A stretch of 28,000 bases of DNA from a virus, in IMG/VR virus record IMGVR_UViG_3300025623_000022, positions 1 to 28,000 of that record; one strand, written 5' to 3'. Each line of letters begins with the position of its first letter. Position 1 is the stretch's first letter. Made by a program: the position numbers and the translations under genes. Under the pieces are notes generated by a model. The model did no database searches. It worked only from the letters and a program-made list of their open reading frames with translations, and was not told the DNA's origin. Shown here piece after piece: positions 12,846 to 21,732 of the stretch.

Positions 12846-13682
12846 ATGGCAAGCACCACCACAACCACTCTCGACGATCTGTTTACCAGTATCGTTCGTG
12901 AAGCAATTTTCACCGCTCAAGAATCATCGCTTGTGCGTAATCTCGTCACCACCTACGACATTTCCGGTGATGACGGCAAAGCAATCCAAGTGCCCATCTA
13001 TCCCGAAGTGTCTGCCGCCGCGCTGACAGAGGGATCGGATATGTCCTCGACTGCCGTTTCAACGTCGAGCGTCACCATCACTGCCGCTGAGGTTGGTGTG
13101 CAGGCTGTTCTCGCTGATCTCGCCGCTAAATCTTCTGCTCGTAATATCGCCGCTGATCTTGGTAGGGTCTTGGGCGAGGCAGTTGCCAAAAAGATGGACG
13201 AAGATTTGATCGCCCTGTTCGATGGTTTCTCAACTTCCTTGGGCGCGACTACCACCGAACTGACTGCCGCACATTTCTTCAATGCCGCCGCGCAGTTGGA
13301 CAACGCGAACGCACCTGGCAAGAAATTCGCTGTTCTGCATCCGTATCAGGTTTACAACATGAAAGCGAGCCTGACCAATACCTTTGCGAACCCGAACGGT
13401 GGCGACCTACAGAACGAAGCCATGCGTAACGGCTACGTTGGAACCCTTGCAGGGATCGACATTTTTGAATCAGCCAACATTACTGTTGATGGTTCTGGCG
13501 ATTCCAAGGGCGCAGTGTTCGTGCCTCAAGCGATTGGCCTTGCCGTCAAGTGGGATGTCAATATTGAGCCGCAGAGGGATGCGTCGATTCGTGGTTGGGA
13601 ACTCAACGCCACTGCCTGTTATGGAGTGAGCGAGTTGAAGGACGCCTACGGAATCGAAATGTACTTCGACGCCGGTCTCTAA
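12846..13682 (+). CDS. Major capsid protein
   Basis: 278 residues from the ATG at 12846, which has GGAGG seven bases upstream. It follows the scaffold gene. The N-terminal region (LDDLFTSIVREAIFTAQESS) forms the arm; a long middle helix (AKSSARNIAADLGRVLGEAV) and AVLHPYQVYNMKASLTNTF, NGYVGTLAGIDIFES and WELNATACYGVSELKDAYG match HK97-fold coat proteins of this gene order. It builds the icosahedral shell. Its own strong promoter and structured leader imply separate, high-level and probably regulated expression. Confidence 0.9.
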   Translation: MASTTTTTLDDLFTSIVREAIFTAQESSLVRNLVTTYDISGDDGKAIQVPIYPEVSAAALTEGSDMSSTAVSTSSVTITAAEVGVQAVLADLAAKSSARNIAADLGRVLGEAVAKKMDEDLIALFDGFSTSLGATTTELTAAHFFNAAAQLDNANAPGKKFAVLHPYQVYNMKASLTNTFANPNGGDLQNEAMRNGYVGTLAGIDIFESANITVDGSGDSKGAVFVPQAIGLAVKWDVNIEPQRDASIRGWELNATACYGVSELKDAYGIEMYFDAGL

Positions 13683-13697
13683 TAATTCCTGACAAGG

Positions 13698-13721
13698 GGG
13701 GTGCGGGTAATACCGTGCCCC
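13698..13721 (+). promoter_or_regulatory. GC-rich hairpin after the major capsid gene
   Basis: GGGGTGCGG (13698-13706) pairs with CCGTGCCCC (13713-13721) over nine pairs, two of them G-T, around a six-base loop GTAATA. It lies 15 bases past the capsid stop. No T-run follows, so it may shield the capsid mRNA 3' end or partly reduce expression of the downstream connector genes rather than terminate fully. Confidence 0.5.
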
Positions 13722-13741
13722 TCACCCTTGGGGGTTAAAGC

Positions 13742-14164
13742 ATGGCGATGAGTGCTGACAGTGATCTGACGGCGTTACAGCCGGACATACTCACTTACGG
13801 TATTAGCGCGTTCACTACAGAACACGCAAAGGCTCAGGCTGACATTCAGCGTGAACTGCGTATCTACTGGTGGCCATTTAAGAACATCAGCGGCGAGATG
13901 AACACCACGCTGTTGACTGAATCTCAGTTTACCCGGTGCGCCGCTTACCGCGTCCTCGGTTGGTACGCACTGCCGCAACTCACCAAGTGGGAAGCGTCAG
14001 GCAATGAGGACAGGTATCAGCAGATGATGAAGTTCTACCGGGATGCGTACTCGGAAGAACTGGATCGCATCATCAAGGACGGCGTGGAGTATGACGCGGA
14101 CGAAGATGGAACCGTGTCGTATAGCGAAAAGACCTCCTTGCATTTTGGGCGACAGGTGAGATGA
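13742..14164 (+). CDS. Head-tail connector protein with EF-hand-like loop
   Basis: 140 residues between the capsid and tail-completion genes, the adaptor slot. The body is helical (TLLTESQFTRCAAYRVLGWY, YQQMMKFYRDAYSEELDRII). Near the C-terminus is DADEDGTVSYSEK, a D-x-D-x-D-G calcium-binding-type loop. It should plug or extend the portal after packaging. A second ATG two codons later is also possible. No clear ribosome site other than GGGGGT 10 bases upstream. Confidence 0.68.
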   Translation: MAMSADSDLTALQPDILTYGISAFTTEHAKAQADIQRELRIYWWPFKNISGEMNTTLLTESQFTRCAAYRVLGWYALPQLTKWEASGNEDRYQQMMKFYRDAYSEELDRIIKDGVEYDADEDGTVSYSEKTSLHFGRQVR

Positions 14165-14622
14165 AGGTAAACGTTACGCTCGACGATAAGAAAGTCCAGG
14201 CAATGCTTAAGGCTTTCCCGAAGCGTATCGAGAAGTCATCACGCAAAGCCTTAGCCAAGGCATCGGCGTTTGTGGAGTTCGTTGTTAAAAAACGAACGGC
14301 AAGAGGGCAGGGGTTTGATGGCGCGTTCCCTGGTTATGCTGCATCCACCAAGCGATCAAGGGGTAAGCGGGGGCGAAGCACTGGCAGGGTTGATCTGATG
14401 GATACCGGCCAGATGCTTTCATCAATGTTGTGGAAGGTTAAAAGCCCATCCCTCGGTTTAGTGTTCTTTTCAAACACTCTGGCCGCACGAAAAGCAATGT
14501 GGCACCACACCGGCGCAGGGCATCTGCCAGTACGCAAGTGGTTCGACGTAAACAGTCGTGAGGAGGTATTGGTTGGTAATCAGTTCCGCAACGAATTCAT
14601 CAAGCAGATGGCTAGGGCATGA
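14161..14622 (+). CDS. Head closure/tail completion protein (HK97 gp10-like)
   Basis: 153 residues, basic. KKVQAMLKAFPKRIEKSSRK, an Arg/Lys-rich loop (STKRSRGKRGRSTGR), LMDTGQMLSSMLWKV and the ending ARKAMWHHTGAGHLPVRKW are the pattern of the HK97 gp10/virion-morphogenesis family, which completes the head-tail joint. The ATGA overlap with the connector gene and AGGTGAG upstream support the start. The gene order connector, gp10-like, tail terminator is typical of siphoviruses. Confidence 0.8.
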   Translation: MKVNVTLDDKKVQAMLKAFPKRIEKSSRKALAKASAFVEFVVKKRTARGQGFDGAFPGYAASTKRSRGKRGRSTGRVDLMDTGQMLSSMLWKVKSPSLGLVFFSNTLAARKAMWHHTGAGHLPVRKWFDVNSREEVLVGNQFRNEFIKQMARA

Positions 14623-15044
14623 GCAAGCGTGAAAGCATCGCAAGCAACATTATCACTGTTCTGGATGCGATGTCATCGCCCGAACTTGCAAAGATTACAC
14701 GCGATCCGTTCCAGGTCGACGATTTGTCAGACCAACAGTACCCGGCGGCGTGGATCGCAAGCAGCGAGGAAGTGCGCGCCGATACAACAATGGGCAGCAC
14801 TACACGCGAAGGAACGATTGATTATGTCATCGTGGGTTACGTCAAAGGGTCAAGCATCGACACTTCTAGAAATGAACTTATCGAGGGAATCGAGGAAGCA
14901 TTGGACGCTGACAGGACACGCGGTGGCTACGCTCTCAACACTGAAACTGTACTTATCGAAAGTGACGAGGGCGTTCTTTTTCCAATCGGAGCCGTGCGGG
15001 TCACTGTGCGAGTGACTTACGACTTCACGCAAGGAGCAACGTAA
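14619..15044 (+). CDS. Tail terminator protein
   Basis: 141 residues. KRESIASNIITVLDAMSSPE, YPAAWIASSEEVRADT, REGTIDYVIVGYVKGSS and the strand ending AVRVTVRVTYDFTQG fit the minor tail/terminator fold (lambda gpU-like) that caps the tail tube at the head-proximal end. It has ATGA overlap with the previous gene. The final strand pattern and its position before the tube gene are the strongest evidence; the sequence family itself is divergent. Confidence 0.75.
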   Translation: MSKRESIASNIITVLDAMSSPELAKITRDPFQVDDLSDQQYPAAWIASSEEVRADTTMGSTTREGTIDYVIVGYVKGSSIDTSRNELIEGIEEALDADRTRGGYALNTETVLIESDEGVLFPIGAVRVTVRVTYDFTQGAT

Positions 15045-15208
15045 TGAAACCAATACAGATGGAGTGCAAGGGGTCAATCGTCACGATTGTGTACCCCGAA
15101 AGAGTCAAAGAGTTGGAGGCTCGCGGCTGGACTGTCGTGGGTGCCAAAAAAGTGGTAGAGGCAAAGCCGAAGCCAATCGTAAACAAGCCTAGCGACGAGG
15201 AAAAATAG
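15044..15208 (+). CDS. Small basic tail-region protein, 54 residues
   Basis: A short gene that is easily missed: AAGGAG lies eight bases before the ATG and the ATG overlaps the terminator stop (TAATG). The protein begins MKPIQMECKGSIVTIVYPER, followed by VKELEARGWTVV and a Lys/Pro-rich tail ending DEEK. Small proteins of this sort between terminator and tube genes are common but have no settled role. The next gene starts two bases after its stop. Confidence 0.72.
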   Translation: MKPIQMECKGSIVTIVYPERVKELEARGWTVVGAKKVVEAKPKPIVNKPSDEEK

Positions 15209-15210
15209 TT

Positions 15211-15600
15211 ATGGCGAATCATCACGGAAAGGACGGCACTGTCAAGATTGGAGCGAACACTGTTGCCGAGATTAAATCATTCAGCCTGGACCAGACCTCA
15301 GATACGGTTGAGGACACTGCGATGGGCGACAGCATGAAGTCCTACAAAGTCGGCCAAGGCGATGCCTCTGGATCAATCACTTGTCATTTTGACGAATCCG
15401 ACACAAGCGGACAGGGCGCAATGACGAATGGCGCGAGCGTGTCACTTGCCTTATATCCTGAGGGTGCGGATTCTGGCGACACCTATTACACGATGACTGC
15501 GCTTATCACGAGCGTGGGCATAAGTGTTGATATGGGTGGAATTGTGGAACGCTCGTTCGGGTTCCAAGTGACCGCAGGGGTGACCGAAACCACCGTCTAA
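15211..15600 (+). CDS. Major tail tube protein
   Basis: 129 residues: HHGKDGTVKIGANTVAEIKS, TSDTVEDTAMGDSMKSYKVG, GSITCHFDESDTSGQGAM, and terminal strands IVERSFGFQVTAGV. This is the beta-sandwich tube protein of siphoviral tails, which polymerises into the tail shaft around the tape measure. GAGGA lies upstream of the ATG. It is followed directly by the chaperone genes, as expected. Confidence 0.88.
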   Translation: MANHHGKDGTVKIGANTVAEIKSFSLDQTSDTVEDTAMGDSMKSYKVGQGDASGSITCHFDESDTSGQGAMTNGASVSLALYPEGADSGDTYYTMTALITSVGISVDMGGIVERSFGFQVTAGVTETTV

Positions 15601-15613
15601 CAGGGGATAACAA

Positions 15614-15988
15614 ATGTCAAATGGTGCTCAAGTTCTTGTCAACATCGAAAAGCATTGGCGATCTCAACTGGACAAGCAGATGGGGGAAGTGGTGGTGCCC
15701 GAATGGGATGTCACCATTTTCTTCAAGCCAATGAATCTGTCGCAACAAAACCGAATCTTCAAGTACGCGAATGAAGGATCGCTCGAATCACTGGTTGAAA
15801 CGCTACTGATTCGTGCGCTTGATGCTGACGGAAAAAAGTTGTTTTCCAATTCCAATAAAAAGTTCTTTATGGAGAAGGCAAGCCCCTCATTAATTGCTGA
15901 TGTGGTTTCCGCAATGAATGATGCTCCTGATACAACGATTGAGGATGCAAGAAAAAACTCCGAACCGGCGACCAAGAAATCCACCTGA
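15614..15988 (+). CDS. Tail assembly chaperone G (unshifted product)
   Basis: 124 residues, the short product of a lambda G/GT-type gene. WDVTIFFKPMNLSQQNRIFK, ESLVETLLIRALDADGKKLF and ASPSLIADVVSAMNDAP are the helical chaperone body. The tail after residue 113 differs from the frameshifted form. The ribosome site AGGGGA precedes the ATG. Together with the GT product it should keep the tape measure soluble and recruit tube subunits. Confidence 0.86.
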   Translation: MSNGAQVLVNIEKHWRSQLDKQMGEVVVPEWDVTIFFKPMNLSQQNRIFKYANEGSLESLVETLLIRALDADGKKLFSNSNKKFFMEKASPSLIADVVSAMNDAPDTTIEDARKNSEPATKKST

Positions 15989-16116
15989 TATTTCGGGTTG
16001 CCGAACACCTTGGAATGACTGTCGGTGAGGTGTTTGAAAAGATGACTACGACCGAACTGACCTACTGGGCGGCGTGGTTTGAATACTGCGTCCAACAGCA
16101 AGAGATGAAACGCTAA
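15614..16116 (+). CDS. Tail assembly chaperone GT, -1 frameshift fusion
   Basis: Ribosomes reading to base 15958 and slipping back one base continue from CTC at 15958 to the TAA at 16114-16116, giving 115 + 52 = 167 residues. The T part (EIHLIFRVAEHLGMTVGEVF, then EKMTTTELTYWAAWFEY) has the helical, Trp-rich look of gpT-like domains and has no start of its own. Its stop overlaps the tape measure ATG (TAATG). As in lambda, the rarer GT form probably links tape measure and tube. Confidence 0.87.
15952..15958 (+). promoter_or_regulatory. Programmed -1 frameshift slippery site A AAA AAC
   Basis: The heptamer is in the exact X XXY YYZ register of the G frame (AGA AAA AAC). The -1 frame is open from here to the tape measure start and encodes a convincing gpT-like segment. 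I do not see a clear stimulatory stem within the next 30 bases. Confidence 0.88.
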
Positions 16117-19100
16117 TGGCTACCGCTGACGCAACAATTAAAATTGTCGCAGAAGATAAAACCAAAAAAGCGTTTAAGTCGGTCAATGGGAATCTCAATA
16201 AAACGTCTGATGCTCTAAAGGGGCTCGCCAAAAGATTCATCTTTGCGGCGGGAGCGGCAGGGGTCGGTGGCTTCATTAAGTCCACCATTCACGCCGCTGA
16301 CAAACTTGACAAACTCTCCACTCGTCTTGGTGTTAGCACTAAGGCATTATCCGAATACAGGCACGTTGCAGAAATTGGTGGCGTTACATTTGAAACGCTA
16401 ACAATGGCTTGGCAACGCATGACTCGGCGCATTGCAGAGGCGGCTATAGGAATGGGCGAGGCCAAGGATGCGTTAAAGGAATTGGGTCTCAATGCCAAGG
16501 ATTTGAACGAACTGCCTCTTGATGAGAAGTTCGAAATCGTTGCTGAGGCTCTTGCCGGTCTTGGCAGTGAGTCGGATCGTGTTCGCCTGGCAATGAAATT
16601 GTTTGACTCGGAAGGTGTTTCGCTGATTCAAACAATGGAAGGTGGCGCAGAAGGTATCAGGAAGGTTAGACAGCAGGCGCGTGATCTTGGTTTAACACTG
16701 GATAAAACCACTACCAAAGCGGCCGCGAAACTTGTAGACGAAATGGTTGGGGTAAAAGCGGCGTTGCAGGGAATTGCGAATAGCGCATTACCCGCTATCT
16801 TACCCCTGTTGACCAACTTTGCTGTCGTATTACAAGGTGGCATTAATGCTCTGAAAGATTGGGGGAAGGAACTTAAATTCCTCGCACTGGTGTTTGTCGA
16901 GTTATTCGTAATCAAAAAGATTACTCCCCTAATTCTCGCAATGAGTGGGGCAATGAAGGTTGCCACATTCTCGGCGCGAGCATTAGGGGTTTCGATGTTA
17001 GCCGCGTTCGGTGGTATCCCCGGTCTGATTGCAATCGCTGTCACCGGAATAATGATGTACACGGACGAGGTTCAATGGGCGATCAATAAGTTGGGCCAAC
17101 TGACCGGCGTTAGCAACGATCTAATGCAAGATATGAAGAACCTTCCATTAACGCTTGCCGGGTTAATGGTTGCATTTATGTCCACTCTTGAAAAAGCGTG
17201 GAACCGAGTCACGTTCGGCTTTGATATTGCTGTCCTAAAAATGAAAAAGATATGGACAGGGTTCCAGATGTGGATTGTCAGGCAAGCCCACAAAATGATG
17301 ATGGACATTGCTATCACACTAGCGGATGCAGGGTTAGATGAAGCGGCGGCGAAAGTGATGGATGCGGTTGGCAAATTAACCGGAACGTTCAATGGACTAA
17401 AAGATGGTCAAGCGCACACAAGACGAGAAATACAAAAGACAACAAGCACGTTAGAAAAAGCCAACGCCAGAGTTGATGCCCTGGCACTTGAAACAATCAA
17501 ACTGATTGAGGCAGACAAAGACCTTACAAAAGCATCCAAAGATGTTGAGAAAATAATCGTAGAAGAAACCGGGGCAGTAAAAAAGTTGACAAAAGCGATT
17601 GGCGAATGCACGAAGGAATACAAATTCCTTTGGAACGGTGTTTTCGATCTCGACAAACTATTACAAAAGCCAACCGTTCACGAAGGCGAAAAAGAGTGGG
17701 AAGGGATGGCGATAACTCTTTCAAAAGCCGAGCAAGCGATGAAGGACTTTAAGGATGAGGTTGCGGACACTCAATTTGAGAGCGACATTCTCATCGACAA
17801 GATGGAAGTGCTTGACCAGTTATTCCAGGATGGGGCCATTGATGGCGACACTTACAAAGACACATTAGATGACCTGAGTGCGGCAATGGGTGATGCCGGT
17901 GAAGAAACGGTAATGCTGACGCAAGAAGTGACAGAGTTGCAGACCGCTTGGGAGAAGATGGTCGATGGCATCGACAGTGCTTGGACAGATATGTGGGTCG
18001 GCCTGTTCAAAGGTGACGGCATTGATTCGGTTAAAGACTTCCTCGGCAAGGTCAAAGACTTATTCCTACAGACGCTCGGCGAAATAGCGGCAGAGTGGAC
18101 GAAGAAAAAACTGATCGAAATTATCACTGGTGGATCAGGGGGCGGGAGTCTGATTGGTTCAATCCTTGGGAACGCCGCCGGTGGAACGGCAACCGGAGCG
18201 GGAACAAGCGCGGGTGGTGGAATCATATCCAAGATTCTTGGTTCAATCTTTAAGGGGTCAACCTCAAGCGGGGTTTTGGCTACGTTTCCCGGTGCGGGTA
18301 TAGCGGCCCCTGCCGGTGGAATGACAGGGGCTATGTATGGTGGCACTCTGCCTGCCGCCGGTGGCACTGCCGCAGGCACTACCGCAGGCACTGCGGGATT
18401 TTCTTGGGGTAGTCTGGCCGGTATCGGTGTGCCGCTTGCGATCGCCGCCTTTGGATTCGCCAAGAGCGCGAAGTTCAAGAAAAAGTTACGAGGCCAATTC
18501 GCCCAAGTTATCAGCGATCCAACAATCGTTGCGAACCTTGCAACCGGCCCTCTCGCCGGTGGCTTCAAAGTTCTTGGACAAGTTGGCGATCAAACATTTG
18601 CGCAAATAGGTGGGTCTGCTGCAAAGATGTTCAATAACTTTTCAGAAACATCAGGCGGCGTATTCAAAGACGTAGGCGGTTCTCTCGGAATGCTTCAGTT
18701 CGGACTCAAGGAAATGAAAGACGAGTTCGGCAATGTCATTGTGACCGCAACCGATTTTGCAGGGTTGATGGAACACATGGAGCAGATGGAGCCGTTCGTC
18801 AAGCAAGCCGAAGAAATCATGGCGAGTAATACCGCGCTTGAGATTCACAAAGAAAATATCGATCTGGTGAACAGCACCTTGTTCCGCGCCAAGGTTGCGT
18901 TCGAAAAGATGGGTGAATCTGGTAGAACCGCTCTGGAAAATGTCGATCAAAAATCGCAGACCTTTATAAACATAATGCAACGCGGATTCGTCAACGCCGT
19001 GGATTATGCCGCGCTCGGACTCGAGAACATGGGCGCAATGTCCTCAGAAATGTTTGAAGGGATGATCAACTTTGCCAACGATGCAACCGGGGAAATGAAC

Positions 19101-19427
19101 GCGTTGGGTCGTGCGGCACAGAACGCAATCAACATTACGAACCAAGCAGGCGCGTTGGCTCATGGCGGCGGGATGCAACACGGCGGCTCGTTCATTGTAG
19201 GCGGCGGCGGCGGCACTGACTCTCAGCCTGTGTCATTTATGGCGACTCCTGGCGAACGTGTGACAGTGGATACCCCGAACCAAGCAAGGGCAAGCGGTAG
19301 CGATGGTGGGGGAATAGTCAAGGAACTGCGCGCCCTACGCCACGACCTTGCCGCTGTTGTTGCCAAGCCTATCGTCGGCGCAGTGACTAGAGGACAACTG
19401 GCGATGGCCGGTGGAGCGAGGCATTGA
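16116..19427 (+). CDS. Tape measure protein
   Basis: 1103 residues, the longest gene. The N-terminal third is helical and charged (KIVAEDKTKKAFKSVNGNLN; AADKLDKLSTRLGVSTKALS). Hydrophobic helices around residues 255-320 (VFVELFVIKKITPLILAMSG, GIPGLIAIAVTGIMMY) are those that form the channel during DNA ejection. A Gly/Ala-rich stretch lies near 680-780 and the C-terminus is typical (GGSFIVGGGGG, PGERVTV). Its length implies a tail of roughly 165 nm by the usual 0.15 nm per residue. No peptidase or lysozyme motif was seen in it. Confidence 0.93.
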   Translation: MATADATIKIVAEDKTKKAFKSVNGNLNKTSDALKGLAKRFIFAAGAAGVGGFIKSTIHAADKLDKLSTRLGVSTKALSEYRHVAEIGGVTFETLTMAWQRMTRRIAEAAIGMGEAKDALKELGLNAKDLNELPLDEKFEIVAEALAGLGSESDRVRLAMKLFDSEGVSLIQTMEGGAEGIRKVRQQARDLGLTLDKTTTKAAAKLVDEMVGVKAALQGIANSALPAILPLLTNFAVVLQGGINALKDWGKELKFLALVFVELFVIKKITPLILAMSGAMKVATFSARALGVSMLAAFGGIPGLIAIAVTGIMMYTDEVQWAINKLGQLTGVSNDLMQDMKNLPLTLAGLMVAFMSTLEKAWNRVTFGFDIAVLKMKKIWTGFQMWIVRQAHKMMMDIAITLADAGLDEAAAKVMDAVGKLTGTFNGLKDGQAHTRREIQKTTSTLEKANARVDALALETIKLIEADKDLTKASKDVEKIIVEETGAVKKLTKAIGECTKEYKFLWNGVFDLDKLLQKPTVHEGEKEWEGMAITLSKAEQAMKDFKDEVADTQFESDILIDKMEVLDQLFQDGAIDGDTYKDTLDDLSAAMGDAGEETVMLTQEVTELQTAWEKMVDGIDSAWTDMWVGLFKGDGIDSVKDFLGKVKDLFLQTLGEIAAEWTKKKLIEIITGGSGGGSLIGSILGNAAGGTATGAGTSAGGGIISKILGSIFKGSTSSGVLATFPGAGIAAPAGGMTGAMYGGTLPAAGGTAAGTTAGTAGFSWGSLAGIGVPLAIAAFGFAKSAKFKKKLRGQFAQVISDPTIVANLATGPLAGGFKVLGQVGDQTFAQIGGSAAKMFNNFSETSGGVFKDVGGSLGMLQFGLKEMKDEFGNVIVTATDFAGLMEHMEQMEPFVKQAEEIMASNTALEIHKENIDLVNSTLFRAKVAFEKMGESGRTALENVDQKSQTFINIMQRGFVNAVDYAALGLENMGAMSSEMFEGMINFANDATGEMNALGRAAQNAINITNQAGALAHGGGMQHGGSFIVGGGGGTDSQPVSFMATPGERVTVDTPNQARASGSDGGGIVKELRALRHDLAAVVAKPIVGAVTRGQLAMAGGARH

Positions 19428-20899
19428 GTGTTTCAGACGCCCAATATCAAGCATGGCTCGCAGACCCACAAGAGGAGCGAGTCGTGCTAGCCGAGGTTAA
19501 AGCATACAGCGGCGGCAGTGAATCAACGTATTACCTCGGTTCGAAATACTTTCACACCGGCGCATCTGATACCCCGGCGAATACGACATACGAGGGCATC
19601 TTGAAAGGTTCGCCATTCTTCTCCACGACTATAAGTGAAGCCTTTGGTGGGCGCAGTTATGTATCTGTCGGCGAACTGTCGGTGGACAACAGTGATGGCG
19701 ACAAGGACGCGTGGGTCACGAAAGCGTGGGATGGGCGTGACGCCACTATTAAGATCGGCGACCCGACTTGGGATATTGCAGATTTTAGAACAATCCTGTC
19801 CGGTGTTGTGGATCGCTTATCCATTGGCGACGATTACACGCTGACGCTAATGCTACGCGACAAGCAGAGAACGCTCGACGTTCCGATCCAGACCACGCTT
19901 ATCACAAGCGGTGAGGAAACCGATCAGGTCGTGCCGCTGTGCTATGGAGAAGTGTTTAATGTCAGCCCGGTGTTGATTGATGATACGACACACGAATACC
20001 AAGTCCACGAAGGGCAGATCGAGGACATCGTTGCGGTGTATGTTGATGGATTGGCAACCACGCTGACGATCACCAAAGACCTGACGAATGGAAAGTTCAC
20101 ACTGTCCGGTGACCCGGCGGGAACCGTTACCGCAGACGTTAAAGGCCACAAGCCGAGCGGATCGTATAAGACCAAACCGGGCGAGATCATCCGCGCCATT
20201 GTGGACCGCGTTCTGGCTGACCCCGGCGATCTGGATACCAGTGCGTTCACTCAGTTCGATACCGATTTCAATTACACCATCGGCATCTATATCAACAGCC
20301 GCGAGAACCTTTTGGACGTATTGGACTCGGTACTTCCCGCGGGTTGGTATTACGGTTTTGACAGGGATGGAAAGTTCACCCTGGCCGAACTGCAAGACCC
20401 CTCGGGCCTCACCTCGACTCTCACTATCGACAACCTGGAGTCGCATGGCGACCTCGGCATCCAGAAGGCAGACGTTCCAGAGTGGCGGGTTCGGGTGGGC
20501 TACAAGCGCAACTGGACAACGCTGAATTTCGGTGCTGATTCCACGGTTGCCGAATCGGCTCGGCCTTGGTTTTCGGCTGAATGGAACAAGGTTGCTAAGG
20601 CTGAAGATGCCACCGTCAAAACCACTCATCTGCTCGCGCAAGACCCTGACGTATTACCAAGCAGTATCACCGGCTCGGCTAATGCCACAACCGAAGCGAC
20701 CCGCTTGCTTACACTGTTTAAAAATCAGAGATACACCTACCGTGTGGGCGCGTATGTCGCGCCTCTACAGGTGACAGTCGGTTCGTGCGTAACCCTACAG
20801 GATGACCGATTCAGCCTGTCAGCGGGGAGTAAGTGCGTTGTGACGGGCATAACTGAGTACCTGTTGGATAACAAGATCGAAGTGGAACTCTGGCAATAA
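19424..20899 (+). CDS. Distal tail / baseplate hub protein
   Basis: 491 residues from TTG 19424, which overlaps the tape measure stop and has GGAG upstream. Features: WLADPQEERVVLAEVKAYSG, a strand-rich middle (GRDATIKIGDPTWDIADFRT), IINSRENLLDVL-like helix (NSRENLLDVLDSVLPAGWYY) and WRVRVGYKRNWTTLNFG. It occupies the position of distal tail and hub proteins after the tape measure. Proteins with this opening recur in siphoviruses without lambda-like M-L-K-I-J genes. Exact homology to Dit or Tal is not certain. Confidence 0.7.
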   Translation: MSVSDAQYQAWLADPQEERVVLAEVKAYSGGSESTYYLGSKYFHTGASDTPANTTYEGILKGSPFFSTTISEAFGGRSYVSVGELSVDNSDGDKDAWVTKAWDGRDATIKIGDPTWDIADFRTILSGVVDRLSIGDDYTLTLMLRDKQRTLDVPIQTTLITSGEETDQVVPLCYGEVFNVSPVLIDDTTHEYQVHEGQIEDIVAVYVDGLATTLTITKDLTNGKFTLSGDPAGTVTADVKGHKPSGSYKTKPGEIIRAIVDRVLADPGDLDTSAFTQFDTDFNYTIGIYINSRENLLDVLDSVLPAGWYYGFDRDGKFTLAELQDPSGLTSTLTIDNLESHGDLGIQKADVPEWRVRVGYKRNWTTLNFGADSTVAESARPWFSAEWNKVAKAEDATVKTTHLLAQDPDVLPSSITGSANATTEATRLLTLFKNQRYTYRVGAYVAPLQVTVGSCVTLQDDRFSLSAGSKCVVTGITEYLLDNKIEVELWQ

Positions 20900-21732
20900 T
20901 GGCTGACTCAAGAATCCTCGGCGCAAGCCACCTCGACGGCGTAACGCTAACCGCAACAAGCGAAGCGGGAACGTATACCGCAAGCAACCTTGTCAACGTG
21001 CAACCCGGTAAGATTTGGCGAAGCACCTCGGCAGTGGCGCAAACCATTACCGGCGACTTTGGCGAGGACAAACGGTGTACCTCGTTTTGCCTTTACGCCC
21101 ACAACCTTTCCAATGATGGCACTGGAACTGTGCGGGTCACATTAAGCAACGACAGCGGCCATACCGATATCGTCTATGACACGACTGTTGAGGCGACCGA
21201 CCCGCTCTATGGATGGGGCGAAGGCCCATACGGAATGGAAGGCTACGGCGGCTATTCGTCAGAAGGATGGGCGCAACCGTTTACCGTGATCTGGTTTGGC
21301 TCAACGTATGTCGCCAGATACTTCAGAGTCGTTATTACCGACACTGCGAACAGTGCGGGATATATCCAGGCGGGTCGCATCAAGGTCGGCCAACACATCG
21401 ACGTTCCAGTGGTTTCTGGATATGGAATGGGGTGGACGGAACAGACCGAACTGACAAGAACAAGAGGTGGCGCACTGCGTTCTGACTCACGCGATCCGTT
21501 CCGTTACGCCAACGCCACGAGCGCGGTACTGGACAAGATTGAGGAGGGCGACTTGCTTGAAATCTTCCGCAGTGTCGGTAAGCGCGGCGATGTTCTCTGG
21601 TCAGCGTTCCCTGATGACGCAACAGCGCAGACACGGCGCAACACAATTCTTGGACGGCTGATGGATTACGGAACAGCCGACATTTCAAAGGTCGGATCGA
21701 CCATCACATTTTCAATAGAGGAAGGTCTGTAA
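20899..21732 (+). CDS. Tail tip protein with discoidin-like domain
   Basis: 277 residues. The first 150 residues look like a jelly-roll/discoidin module: SRILGASHLDGVTLTATSEA, TASNLVNVQPGKIWRS, WFGSTYVARYFRVVITD, IQAGRIKVGQHIDVP. The second half (WTEQTELTRTRGGALRSDSR, LEIFRSVGKRGDVLWSAFPD) is a structural tail segment. Its start overlaps the previous stop (TAATG). It probably lies between hub and fibre and may bind sugars; that is inference from the fold-like pattern. Confidence 0.66.
   Translation: MADSRILGASHLDGVTLTATSEAGTYTASNLVNVQPGKIWRSTSAVAQTITGDFGEDKRCTSFCLYAHNLSNDGTGTVRVTLSNDSGHTDIVYDTTVEATDPLYGWGEGPYGMEGYGGYSSEGWAQPFTVIWFGSTYVARYFRVVITDTANSAGYIQAGRIKVGQHIDVPVVSGYGMGWTEQTELTRTRGGALRSDSRDPFRYANATSAVLDKIEEGDLLEIFRSVGKRGDVLWSAFPDDATAQTRRNTILGRLMDYGTADISKVGSTITFSIEEGL

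Noticed and set aside
17852-18568. Long minus-strand open frame (238 codons) under the tape measure gene
   Set aside because: It mirrors Gly/Ala-rich codons as Pro/Ala-rich residues, has no ribosome site and lies wholly within a certain gene.
19853-20641. Minus-strand open frame of 262 codons under the hub gene
   Set aside because: No recognisable protein pattern or ribosome site; the plus-strand gene is contiguous and coupled to its neighbours.
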